A stretch of DNA of 64,000 nt. Source: a virus. The position numbers and the translations under genes were made by a program. Positions 26,349 to 35,258 of the stretch are shown piece after piece. The notes under the pieces are model-generated. The model made no database searches, was not told where the DNA came from, and was given only the letters and a program-made list of their open reading frames with translations. How positions within the stretch are numbered: position 1 is the stretch's first letter; each line of letters begins with the position of its first letter. The stretch covers positions 1 to 64,000 of the IMG/VR virus record IMGVR_UViG_3300025137_005088, one strand, 5' to 3'.

Positions 26349-27169
26349 TTATCTTCACACCTCTTATAAAATTCTATGTCTGCTTGCAAATCTAATTCAA
26401 CAAGATATTTTAAGTCTTCGTCTAATTCATGATACTTAACATACGCTAAATTGTGTTTGCTTAAATCATGTGTTGTTTCATTTGTATAGACCATTTCTTT
26501 CCATGCATTTAAGTCTAGTCTATAGTGTGCTAGTAAATCATCAAACCTAGTAACAATATCGTCTTCTTGAAAAAATACATGATCCATTTTGTTCATTACT
26601 CGTTCCCAAGTGATATTCATATTGTGTGTTTCTATTAGATTTTTTTCTTTTATCTTTTGTTGTATTTTTGTATTGTCAACATAGCTTGTGTCTTTTTCAA
26701 CGTCCCATGTAAGCACTGTGTTTAGATACATATCGTTCATTGTAAACATGTTTTTCAATGTTCCATCATTAAACCAATCGGTATGATCTACATGTTGATA
26801 CAAATAGTATTCGTACTGCTTTGTAACTGGCATCGGACGTAGCACATCTTTGTTTATGAACCACATATAAAAATCAATATCAGGACTGTCTGGATTCATA
26901 TAAAGCATTTGTGTACGATAAAAATTATACATGCTCATTATTCTACTGATAGGATCTCTAACACAAGTAATGTAAATTAAGTTGCTAGCGAGCTGTTCTT
27001 CGTAGTATCCTATTTGTACACTGTGTCCGAAAACAACTTTGGATTTGTCTGTAACTGTATCACCAAGGTCAGTGATTCTGAAACTATCGTTACTATTCCT
27101 GTATCTTTCTTTAAGTGTTGTTCCGCCTGTTTTAGGACAATGAGGAAAGATGATAATATTACTTGTCAT
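26336..27169 (-). CDS. Sulfotransferase-like protein
   Basis: The protein is 277 residues. HCPKTGGTTLKERYR (about 10-24) is the 5'-phosphosulfate loop, and CVRDPISRIMSMYNF (Arg 71, Ser 79) the 3'-phosphate-binding motif. The closing segment (DIEFYKRCEDKW) matches that of its neighbour at 25602-26348 (DIEFYDYCKEKF), showing tandem duplication followed by strong divergence. It is probably PAPS-dependent, with PAPS perhaps supplied by the APS-kinase-like protein at 16756-17181. The acceptor is unknown. Confidence 0.86.
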   Translation of the reverse strand: MTSNIIIFPHCPKTGGTTLKERYRNSNDSFRITDLGDTVTDKSKVVFGHSVQIGYYEEQLASNLIYITCVRDPISRIMSMYNFYRTQMLYMNPDSPDIDFYMWFINKDVLRPMPVTKQYEYYLYQHVDHTDWFNDGTLKNMFTMNDMYLNTVLTWDVEKDTSYVDNTKIQQKIKEKNLIETHNMNITWERVMNKMDHVFFQEDDIVTRFDDLLAHYRLDLNAWKEMVYTNETTHDLSKHNLAYVKYHELDEDLKYLVELDLQADIEFYKRCEDKWKH

Positions 27170-27719
27170 TGTACGTTCCAGTCTGAATTTTTCTTTTACA
27201 CTTTCTTAAAAAATTGTAATCTATGCTGTTGGCTACTTGATAGTCTCCTCGTAGTGCAGTATCTAGTTCATTGCTTTCAAATCTAGTGTTAAAATTTATA
27301 GTTTTACAATCTGTTTTTAAATACTTGCTAAGTTTCTCTGCAAGAAAGTCTAAAGTAAAATCTTTATGATTCATAACTTGTTCTTTTGGGTAAAGCGATC
27401 CTTTAGTAGGGTTCCATGTGATATAATTAATAAACCCTATAAATTTGTAATTTTTTTCTACTAGTTCTTTAGTTTCGCTAGTGTGTATATCTAAACTTTT
27501 GGTAATTATATTTCTTTCTTCAAACACTAACTCTTCAAAAGTTTTTCCTTTTGAATCACCATCACTATCTAAAAAATCCATTGTTTGTTCTATAGCTCTG
27601 TCAAATGGATCTCTTAATATTAAAATGTCAGCATTCTCTGTTACTAGCTCTAAGTTGTATATGTTAGCAATCTGTTCATGCCAGCAGTTTGGAATATAGT
27701 GTAATTTATTCATACTCAT
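27159..27719 (-). CDS. Sulfotransferase-related protein lacking the 5'-phosphosulfate loop
   Basis: The protein is 186 residues. LILRDPFDRAIEQTMDF (Arg 36) corresponds to the 3'-phosphate-binding motif of its two neighbours, and the C-terminal SIDYNFLRKCKRK matches their ends. The glycine-rich GGTTL loop is absent: the N-terminus starts with MSMNKLHYIPNCWHEQ. It may be a degenerate copy, a binding partner of the active enzymes, or a protein with altered chemistry. Tight overlaps on both sides (ATGA and 11 bases) suggest it is still translated. Confidence 0.7.
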   Translation of the reverse strand: MSMNKLHYIPNCWHEQIANIYNLELVTENADILILRDPFDRAIEQTMDFLDSDGDSKGKTFEELVFEERNIITKSLDIHTSETKELVEKNYKFIGFINYITWNPTKGSLYPKEQVMNHKDFTLDFLAEKLSKYLKTDCKTINFNTRFESNELDTALRGDYQVANSIDYNFLRKCKRKIQTGTYNDK

Positions 27720-28753
27720 ACAGCTACCGCTTCTTTAAACTTGCTTAAAATCAAATCAGTATTGCAAAAACAACTTGTCTTTTCACATGTGTATGCATAA
27801 GCAGGCATTCTAAAAGTCTTAAGGTTCTCTATATGTCCAAGCCACCTTATAGTTCCATTCTCATCTTTACCTTCAGGTAAACATGCGGCTCCACTAATAT
27901 ATCCAAGTTCATTAACAAACAAACCATCTATACCAGCATTACACTTCCATCCTCTGAATTGATTTTTCTTTGCACTGTACAGTCCATTTGTATCTAATAT
28001 AGTTTCTTCTTTGTATCTACCATCAGCCATTTTGTAAACCGCTGTAGCATCAATCGGCATACTGTATTGTTCGAAGCTAACATCTGGATTAGCAGTTTTT
28101 CTTTTGAATGCCAATTTCTCATCAATCTTTTCTTGTTGTTCTTTTGTATATACATGTGGTCTTTCTTTTTCAGTTAACCAATCTGCAACAATAGGAACTT
28201 TCTCAACAAAAAACTGTCCCATGTATGGTTGTGTCTTTAGCATTTCAAAAAACTCAATACACTTATCAAAGTATACTTGTTGTGGATGCATCATAATACG
28301 CACTCCTAACAGTGTATAAGGCCATAGTGTATCAATAACTTTAACACAATGTTTTAAACTTGTTTTTTCACTATGAAAGCTAAAACTTATCCAACGAAAA
28401 CTTTCCTTGTGTTTTTCCCAAAACTTAAGACTTTTACTTCCGTTTGTAGTCAATCCGACCTGCACATTTTCTTCTACTAACCAAGTTAAGAAATCATCAA
28501 ACACAGGTAATGCGGTAGGCTCGCCTCCTGTAAAACTTATTACAAGTTCTTCATCCTCATTGAGATAGCTTTTAATCTTAATTACAAATTCTTTGTATAC
28601 TTCCAAGTCAAAAGCAGGACTACTACCTTCGTAGTTGTAAGGGTGGCAGTATGCACAACTGAAGTTACACTTGTTGGTCAAGTTCCAGTTTATATGAAAG
28701 TATTTGTTATACTTTTGCTTAATCTCTATAAGCTCTGCACTATCCGACAGCAT
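27716..28753 (-). CDS. Radical SAM protein with C-terminal cysteine-rich (Twitch-type) region
   Basis: The protein is 345 residues. The radical SAM motif CNFSCAYC is at about 29-36 and SFTGGEPTA follows. The C-terminal region shows WKCNAGIDGL, GAACLPEGK and CEKTSCFCNTDL, the same series as at 3531-4505. It is a likely paralogue of that gene, and of 22196-23539 where the region precedes the core. It lies between the sulfotransferases and an unassigned gene. The substrate is unknown. Confidence 0.9.
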   Translation of the reverse strand: MLSDSAELIEIKQKYNKYFHINWNLTNKCNFSCAYCHPYNYEGSSPAFDLEVYKEFVIKIKSYLNEDEELVISFTGGEPTALPVFDDFLTWLVEENVQVGLTTNGSKSLKFWEKHKESFRWISFSFHSEKTSLKHCVKVIDTLWPYTLLGVRIMMHPQQVYFDKCIEFFEMLKTQPYMGQFFVEKVPIVADWLTEKERPHVYTKEQQEKIDEKLAFKRKTANPDVSFEQYSMPIDATAVYKMADGRYKEETILDTNGLYSAKKNQFRGWKCNAGIDGLFVNELGYISGAACLPEGKDENGTIRWLGHIENLKTFRMPAYAYTCEKTSCFCNTDLILSKFKEAVAV

Positions 28754-29756
28754 CTACTGTTTTCCCCTCAGTAAGTTTATAACCAATTGCCTGATTAAAT
28801 TCTGGATCTGGTACTACGTCAAAACTTCCAACTTTCAGCATTCCCCAAGTTAGCATATCAAATCTATTTCGAGTATCAGTCTTTTTAATCTTATAACCGC
28901 CCCAGTAGTTGTCTAAACTGTGATTTAAATGATCTAATGCTTCTTCATGTGTTCTCCGATCACCACACCAAAACATTAGTTCACCTGCATAACAACATTG
29001 TTGTTCTACTAAATCAAAACTACTACTTGTCATTTTTATTGCATTGTACTCATTATCGTCATACATTTCAATCATTATGTTATCGTAGTCATACCCAATT
29101 TGTGTAGGATATAAAAATATTTCACCTGGATTTCGTTCCATACTAAAACGATCAACCCATTCATCATCTAAGTAATGAAACTGATGATTAAACTTTAATC
29201 CAAAGTTTTGTAAGTTTGTTTCCTGTGTAACAGTTGTGGTTACATCTCTTAATACTTTAAGTGAATGAAAAATATGAACTAACTTTTCAATATGTCTTGT
29301 GATTCCTTGGTCATTAAGTACGCGATAGATTAGTATACATTGTGTTTGCATTGGATTAATAATGTCTTGATGTACTATTAGTCCCCATTGGTGATCTATT
29401 TTTCCTGCATCCATTTTATACCAATCTTGTAATGGGACGATCTTTTCTAATGTATTTTCAATTTGAGTAAATGCCTGTCCATTACTCATTACTGTATGTC
29501 CTAAAATTTCACTCAATGGAATGTTAGCAGTGTTATATCCATCGGCAATTTTATTCCATTCTTCTATTTTATCATTTAGAATAGGAACGATTTGATATAA
29601 TCTTTCTAATGCGTGGTGTTTATGATACACATTCCAATGCGTTACTTCCGGAACTCCAACAATATCCAACCCTAAATTAAACCAGTCTGCAAATATATCG
29701 CATTTGATTAGTTGGTTTTCTTTTTTATCGTTTTGCAATTTAAATTCAAACTTCAT
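28740..29756 (-). CDS. Protein of unknown function
   Basis: The start is ATG 29756 (MKFEFKLQNDKKE), with GGAA upstream, overlapping the previous gene by 11 bases. A longer frame to 29873 would add 39 residues read from inside that gene and is unlikely. The protein is 338 residues and acidic, rich in Tyr, His and Trp. Visible segments include THWNVYHKHHALERL, DHQWGLIVHQD and ELMFWCGDRRTHEEAL. There is no membrane segment and no motif I can name. Confidence 0.72.
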   Translation of the reverse strand: MKFEFKLQNDKKENQLIKCDIFADWFNLGLDIVGVPEVTHWNVYHKHHALERLYQIVPILNDKIEEWNKIADGYNTANIPLSEILGHTVMSNGQAFTQIENTLEKIVPLQDWYKMDAGKIDHQWGLIVHQDIINPMQTQCILIYRVLNDQGITRHIEKLVHIFHSLKVLRDVTTTVTQETNLQNFGLKFNHQFHYLDDEWVDRFSMERNPGEIFLYPTQIGYDYDNIMIEMYDDNEYNAIKMTSSSFDLVEQQCCYAGELMFWCGDRRTHEEALDHLNHSLDNYWGGYKIKKTDTRNRFDMLTWGMLKVGSFDVVPDPEFNQAIGYKLTEGKTVDAVG

Positions 29757-31044
29757 ACTTGTTCCATATTTTATAAAGCTCTGCAAAGTCAGAATTAAAA
29801 TCTGTCTTACGCATTTTATCAATACTGCGAATGTACTTGTTGAGGGGAAGCCACTTGTCGCTCCAGTCCTCACTGTTCATAAAGTTTGTCATGTGCTTTA
29901 ATTCTTGCACTTTATTCTTCTCTGGATACTTCAACATGAAGTTATCAATTTTTTCTGTAACAATCTGTTTCATTTCTTTAGGTAATACTTTAGCACACAT
30001 GTACTGTGGATAGTGTAACACACCAGGATGAAACATTCCTTGGTGATCATGTATTCCAATTTTTTTATAGTTTTGGTCAAACAAAAACTGTGCAAAGTCT
30101 GGCAAATACCAAATGTTTAATGCACTTACAGTACATAATACTTTACCAACAATATGGTCAGCCGCGTTTTCTACTTTGTCTAGTGTTTCGTGTACAGTTT
30201 GCCAATTAGTTGGATAGCGTAACCATTTGTTCATTTCGCCTATTCCGTCTATACTAAGCATAAGTTCTACAAACTTAAAGTGACCCCACAGTTCTAATAT
30301 ATCATCTGGCATAATAGTACCGTTGGTATGATAGCGTAGTTCTATATGTTCAGCATGTCCACTTTCGACACATTTCTTTAAGAAACGTTTATGGTTCTTT
30401 AAGTATAAAGGCTCGCCTCCTGCAAATATAAAGTGACGCATGCCAGCTAACAAAGGATCTATCTCTTGTTCCCAAAACTCGTCATCAGCGGCCCAGTCAT
30501 ATTTGTTGTTGCAATGGTCTTGTATTTTCCAATCCCAGTCACCTTTTACTTCAGGATTGTCGTGACTTAGGTCTCTGATCTTTTCTGCATCTTTGACCCA
30601 CTTACTTGAATCAGTTGGTCTACACATTACACACTGTACGTTACAAGTATTACCTAAACGTAAGTCTAATGTAATCACATCTTGGTCTAAGTATCCGTCT
30701 TCTTTAGTGCTTGTAATTAGTTCGTCAATATATTCTCTGCCAAGTTTTTTAGCCCATAAATTGTTTTCATTCATTCTGTGACTGCGTATGCCAGCCGCTT
30801 CTTCTTTCCAACAATGCTTACAAGCAGGCAATGCTTTACCAGCTATCATATCTTTTCTAGCATTTTTGAAATAGTAACTATTCCATACTGCATTTATATC
30901 AGCATTGTTTAAGTTAATACGTTTATCTTGTGTAGGCTGAGCTAGACAGCAAAGCAAGGCTGTGCCGTCTGTATAAGTTGCCATGTGCATCCATGGAAGA
31001 ATACAAAATTTCTTTCCATAGTCTTCTAAAAAATCTTGTGCCAT
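29746..31044 (-). CDS. Radical SAM protein with N-terminal Twitch-type region
   Basis: The protein is 432 residues. FCILPWMHMATYTDG, a CC pair and CKHCWKEEAAG form the N-terminal auxiliary region. The radical SAM motif CNVQCVMC and FAGGEPLYL follow. The C-terminus (IDKMRKTDFNSDFAELYK) keeps the Asp-x-x-Arg of the family but not the Pro-Glu-Phe. ATG 31044 shares its A with the upstream stop (TAATG). It is 22 kb from the left-hand array of the same family, so that family occurs in two places. Confidence 0.92.
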   Translation of the reverse strand: MAQDFLEDYGKKFCILPWMHMATYTDGTALLCCLAQPTQDKRINLNNADINAVWNSYYFKNARKDMIAGKALPACKHCWKEEAAGIRSHRMNENNLWAKKLGREYIDELITSTKEDGYLDQDVITLDLRLGNTCNVQCVMCRPTDSSKWVKDAEKIRDLSHDNPEVKGDWDWKIQDHCNNKYDWAADDEFWEQEIDPLLAGMRHFIFAGGEPLYLKNHKRFLKKCVESGHAEHIELRYHTNGTIMPDDILELWGHFKFVELMLSIDGIGEMNKWLRYPTNWQTVHETLDKVENAADHIVGKVLCTVSALNIWYLPDFAQFLFDQNYKKIGIHDHQGMFHPGVLHYPQYMCAKVLPKEMKQIVTEKIDNFMLKYPEKNKVQELKHMTNFMNSEDWSDKWLPLNKYIRSIDKMRKTDFNSDFAELYKIWNKYEV

Positions 31045-32396
31045 TATTCTACCAACTTTCTAATATTTTCATACAACTCGTCATCGACAATACTAAAGTT
31101 GGTATTACGTTGCTTGTCCCATACCTGTGTCATCTTTACAAAGTCTTGTAACTGTTCTTTCCAGTTATCTAACTGCGGTTGTTCTAAATATCCTACAATA
31201 CCATCTACGCTATTTTTTATCAACCAATTCTTCTCATATAATATATTACACTTTTCTTTGAATTCGAGCAATCTATTTTTTGCATTGACTCTCATTTCAA
31301 CAGGTAAATTTCTCACATCTAAATACGGAGGATGTGTATTAATTAATATGTCAACGCCAATACTTTTCCATTCTAGTTCTGGTTTTCCTGCATAAAATTC
31401 TTCACCTAACTCGTGTGCAAGCCATAGTATTTCATGTATTCTGTTCACATTATAAATTTGTAACACAGGACTTATATTGCTAGAAACGTTTGGTAAACTT
31501 AATATGCTTCTATAGTTTCTCAGTATAACGTCCCAACTCTTGGTGCCTCGTATGAATTCATTTACAACACCTATGCCATCTAAACTAGCGTTGATGTCCA
31601 CGCTTTCGAACTTACCAATACTATCTAAAAACTTTTGGTTTGCATTTGTACAGTTAGTATTCATAAAAACATTAATGTGCTTGCTGTGACCTTGTTCGGC
31701 GGCATAATTCAAAAACTGCATATTATTTTGAATCATAGTAGGCTCGCCTCCGGTCATGTAAACTTTTCTTAGTTTAGGCATCCAATCGTAAATATCTTTC
31801 CAAAAATCATCAGCATCGAACTTTTCTCTATATTCTTTACTATTGATCCAATCTGGACGTTTTCCATATGTCTTTTCTTGTATACGAGTATAATCTTCTT
31901 CAACATCGGTGAGCTTTACATCTTCTTTAGCAATAGTACTACTGTTAAAACTGTTGCACATTCTACAACTAAGATTACACAAATTACCTAAACGCAAGTC
32001 TAAATAAAGGGGGTCGTGTTCTGGTAACTCAAAGTCATTGTTATAGCTTGCTTCAATGCGTTCATGAATAGCGTCTTCGCCTATACGGCGTTCCCACTCC
32101 TCATTGTGCATTTGTCTAAAACTTTTTTTACCTACTTCTTCTTGTAAGTAACAGTGTTTACAACTACTAATTTCTTCACCTTGGATCATTGACATGCGTA
32201 TATCTTTCATGTCTTTTCCGTTCCAGGCTTCTTTTAGTGTTGTACTATTGATGTCCAGTATTTTTCCATCTTCGCTACGTAGGACACTGGGTTTGGCAAT
32301 ACAACAGAAGTCAATGCTTCCGCTGGTATTGACCATCATGCTCAACCATGGGTAAACACAGAATGTCTCTCCATACAATTCATCCCAATCTGCCAT
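31044..32396 (-). CDS. Radical SAM protein with N-terminal Twitch-type region
   Basis: The protein is 450 residues. FCVYPWLSMMVNTSG, CC and CKHCYLQEEVG mark the N-terminal auxiliary region; the radical SAM motif CNLSCRMC and MTGGEPTMI follow. The C-terminus (WDKQRNTNFSIVDDELYENI) is a diverged form of the family motif. It is co-transcribed with the related gene at 29746-31044 (TAATG junction) and follows a glycosyltransferase-like gene with a 2-base gap. The substrate is unknown. Confidence 0.92.
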   Translation of the reverse strand: MADWDELYGETFCVYPWLSMMVNTSGSIDFCCIAKPSVLRSEDGKILDINSTTLKEAWNGKDMKDIRMSMIQGEEISSCKHCYLQEEVGKKSFRQMHNEEWERRIGEDAIHERIEASYNNDFELPEHDPLYLDLRLGNLCNLSCRMCNSFNSSTIAKEDVKLTDVEEDYTRIQEKTYGKRPDWINSKEYREKFDADDFWKDIYDWMPKLRKVYMTGGEPTMIQNNMQFLNYAAEQGHSKHINVFMNTNCTNANQKFLDSIGKFESVDINASLDGIGVVNEFIRGTKSWDVILRNYRSILSLPNVSSNISPVLQIYNVNRIHEILWLAHELGEEFYAGKPELEWKSIGVDILINTHPPYLDVRNLPVEMRVNAKNRLLEFKEKCNILYEKNWLIKNSVDGIVGYLEQPQLDNWKEQLQDFVKMTQVWDKQRNTNFSIVDDELYENIRKLVE

Positions 32397-32398
32397 GC

Positions 32399-33376
32399 TT
32401 ACCCAATACTGTCGTCGACTTGGTCTTCTCTAATCATAGCACCCAGTCTATGTGGGTTTTTATAAACCGTCTTAAAAAATCTACTTCCTACGTGGTCCAT
32501 GTCTGTAATTTCAAAATCCAAGTCACTCCTAAGTTTATCACCTAGTTCAATTGTTTTAGCTTTGAGTTTGTCCCAATTCCAACTTACACCAGTATTTACA
32601 CACATTTCACCACCGCCTTCAAACTCAGGAAACAGTTCTTCGTTAAACATTTTAGTTAACCAATCAAAATCTCTAACATTGCGCCAATCCCATTTACGTC
32701 TTTCAATATTGGTCATATAGCATCCGAGTCTTGCACCATATATCGCCCATAGTCCATTAACAGCATCTTCACCTACTGTCATCCATACTAGCAATCTTTT
32801 ATAATTTTCGTAGTGTATTCTTTTAATGTCTGCAGGATCAACTACATCACCGCCTTCTAATCCCATCTTAACGCCTTCTCGGAAACCGGCACGCCATGCT
32901 TGTAATGGTGATCCGTTATTAGCTACATCACAATATACATTGTTCATCTGTATATAACGTATGTTCCAACAAAAGTCAACCTGTGCGGCTTTATCACTTT
33001 CAGGAGCCGCTTCGTGTGTACGCATTCTATTAACTACATCAACGGGCCAACACTTGATGCCGCCATTGCCATATACCAATCCGTTTACTGCATTTTTTCC
33101 TGCCCAGCTAATCACATCAGTTGGAGTAATTCTATTCATATCTAGTACAGCATTAAAAAAATCTTCTCTTACAATATTATCTGCATCGACTGTAACAAAT
33201 CGTTCAGTTTCAGCTAGTGCCGCCGCGGCTTTGTGTGCGGCATCGCTACCCCATACTCCGTGACTGCGTTTTGCCCACGGACATTTATCTTGTAGGTCTG
33301 CCCAATTTTGTTCTGCGTTAGGCTCGTCATAGCTGATATATATTATATCAAATTCTGTAACTGGCGTTAGTGTCAT
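32399..33376 (-). CDS. Glycosyltransferase-like protein
   Basis: The protein is 325 residues and paralogous to the one at 9506-10210: both have AAHKAAA, LAET, a V/IDADxI DxD site, YGNGGIKCWP or YGYGGAKLFP, AWRxxFRE, and a closing DFxWLxxxF. This copy is longer by about 80 C-terminal residues. ATG 33376 follows CGGAG, which overlaps the last codons of the upstream gene. A GT-A-type transfer reaction is inferred. The two copies lie near opposite ends of the cluster. Confidence 0.7.
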   Translation of the reverse strand: MTLTPVTEFDIIYISYDEPNAEQNWADLQDKCPWAKRSHGVWGSDAAHKAAAALAETERFVTVDADNIVREDFFNAVLDMNRITPTDVISWAGKNAVNGLVYGNGGIKCWPVDVVNRMRTHEAAPESDKAAQVDFCWNIRYIQMNNVYCDVANNGSPLQAWRAGFREGVKMGLEGGDVVDPADIKRIHYENYKRLLVWMTVGEDAVNGLWAIYGARLGCYMTNIERRKWDWRNVRDFDWLTKMFNEELFPEFEGGGEMCVNTGVSWNWDKLKAKTIELGDKLRSDLDFEITDMDHVGSRFFKTVYKNPHRLGAMIREDQVDDSIG

Positions 33377-33379
33377 TGT

Positions 33380-34387
33380 TTACTCCGATTGGTTAATGTA
33401 GTCAAATGTTAGATCGACATTGGTTTCTCTACATAAAATTCCACATTTAGTTAAGTCTAAATTTGGTGTAGATATTTCTAAAGTTCTATCCCATCCGATA
33501 CTTTTCAATGGTAGAACAATATGTTCTAGTAACTGACTTGGATTCACTGGATCTGTTATATATAATCCTATATCAGTATATATTTTACTGTCTTGTGGGT
33601 TTTGAAAATTACTTCTGAATTGAGTGACCTCACCTTTTTTAATTATTGTAAAGTCTGTCGCAACGTCTCCAAAAACTTTAGTAGGTTTAGCAAATGATCT
33701 TCTTCTGCTATATCTGGTTCTATAATCTATTCCTGTAAAGTTTGCTTTTCTCTGTAGTCTATAACTAGAAAATATTTTCTTAGTCATAATACTCATTTCA
33801 CCTAGTCCGCATATTCTTCTCAGTGGAGCCATATCAAAAATCATATAGCCTTCTTCAATTAATTCACCAGGATCAATTTCTATTGTTTTAACTAGATAGT
33901 TAGGATCGTTCTCTCTAATAAGAAAAAGTGTTATAGGGTCGTACTTTCCATCTTTTTCTGGATTCAAACTGATGTTTCTAAAAAAACGTTTACCTGTCAT
34001 TCTATATAGTGTGTCTTGATTAAAGTTTACTTCCATTTTCCAACTATTAATGTATAGTATAATATTAATATCAGCTTTAACTTTTTGATTAACTGGTACC
34101 ATACTCAGTCGTCTTTCAGCTTCTTTAATTCTCAAAACTGCTGATTTTTCAACTAATCTAAGTTCGTGGTCAACATCAACTACAGCAAATTTTTTAGGAT
34201 CAACATGACCCATAAGTATTTGTCTAGCATCGTCACTGTCTGTTACAATAAAAGGACTTTTTATTTGATCCTTTTCTCTATTTGTAACCGTGACAATATC
34301 ACCTGCTTCGTCATCATAATAAACACACCACTTGGGTGCAGATTTATCGCTCTTGTAATCTCTGAGTAAGGTTTGTTCTGAAGACAT
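33380..34387 (-). CDS. Protein of unknown function
   Basis: The protein is 335 residues. It overlaps the upstream glycosyltransferase gene by 44 bases; no ATG, GTG or TTG lies in frame just after that overlap, so the start at 34387 stands. It is beta-rich with basic patches such as YSRRRSFAKPTKV. Segments IILYINSWKMEV and GLYITDPVNPSQLLEH look like strands of a structural or accessory protein. No enzyme motif was found. It could be a virion or an assembly protein. Confidence 0.72.
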   Translation of the reverse strand: MSSEQTLLRDYKSDKSAPKWCVYYDDEAGDIVTVTNREKDQIKSPFIVTDSDDARQILMGHVDPKKFAVVDVDHELRLVEKSAVLRIKEAERRLSMVPVNQKVKADINIILYINSWKMEVNFNQDTLYRMTGKRFFRNISLNPEKDGKYDPITLFLIRENDPNYLVKTIEIDPGELIEEGYMIFDMAPLRRICGLGEMSIMTKKIFSSYRLQRKANFTGIDYRTRYSRRRSFAKPTKVFGDVATDFTIIKKGEVTQFRSNFQNPQDSKIYTDIGLYITDPVNPSQLLEHIVLPLKSIGWDRTLEISTPNLDLTKCGILCRETNVDLTFDYINQSE

Positions 34388-35258
34388 CTACTATTTCATC
34401 TGTTAAAAACGTTTCATCACTATAATGAATAATTCCACTGCCGATAACGCTATTTTCTATTTGTATTTTCTTGTTATTGGTTACCCAATAATTTAACATA
34501 TCAGTCCAGTTACCAGGAGCTTCGTCTGGATTGTTAAACACACCATGTGACAGTGTATGCAAATCGTAATGATTATTAAGTTTTACACCAATATCGTCTG
34601 TATGATCAACAAAGTGTGTAATTACATTACCCAAAACATTTTTTTGAAAATACTCTGGCTTTTTATTTGGAAACACATGATTGTATACGTCTCTCCAGTT
34701 TTGTAATACAGGGTCAGCCATTTTAAACCATTCTGCAACTGTTTTATCCTTTTTATCAAAATACATTAAGTTATAAAAATATCTAGGTAATTTGTATTGT
34801 GTTTCGTATTCAAATCGCCAAGTTTTGGGAACAGGAAAGTTTCTATAAGCAAGTGCATCAATGGGAACACTTATACCGTTCCTAGATGACATCACCGACC
34901 AAAGATCATTTACATCAACGTTTATGAATAGTGTATCATAATCAACATATATTGTTTCTTCATAAGGTGTTGCGTGATAAACTTGCCATAAGTTCATTCC
35001 GTGGAACCCATCTTTGTGGGCACTGTTTCCGTATGGTAATTCTATCATATAGTCAAATACATGTTCATAAAAACTTTGTACATTGCCTAGTTGACCTTTA
35101 TCTACAATCAGTGTAATACTTGCATCTGGATCACATACTTTTATGCTACATGCAAGTGCATAACAATATCGAATATTGTCTTCACCTGTATTAATACCTA
35201 ATGTTACAAAACCTCGTTTAGGTGCATCATTATTTTCAATTTCAATTTCTTCAGACAC
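34344..35258 (-). CDS. Glycosyltransferase-like protein (GT-A fold)
   Basis: The protein is 304 residues from GTG 35258, in an 8-base overlap with the upstream TGA (GTGTCTGA). GINTGEDNIRYCYALACSI at the start, an LIVDK strand, and ETIYVDYDTLF with a DxD motif near 106 are typical of GT8-like enzymes. FNLMYFDKKD, for a later substrate region, is less certain. It is one of a pair with the gene at 35251-36162. Together they follow the fibre-type genes, so virion proteins are possible acceptors. Confidence 0.75.
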   Translation of the reverse strand: MSEEIEIENNDAPKRGFVTLGINTGEDNIRYCYALACSIKVCDPDASITLIVDKGQLGNVQSFYEHVFDYMIELPYGNSAHKDGFHGMNLWQVYHATPYEETIYVDYDTLFINVDVNDLWSVMSSRNGISVPIDALAYRNFPVPKTWRFEYETQYKLPRYFYNLMYFDKKDKTVAEWFKMADPVLQNWRDVYNHVFPNKKPEYFQKNVLGNVITHFVDHTDDIGVKLNNHYDLHTLSHGVFNNPDEAPGNWTDMLNYWVTNNKKIQIENSVIGSGIIHYSDETFLTDEIVDVFRTNLTQRLQER

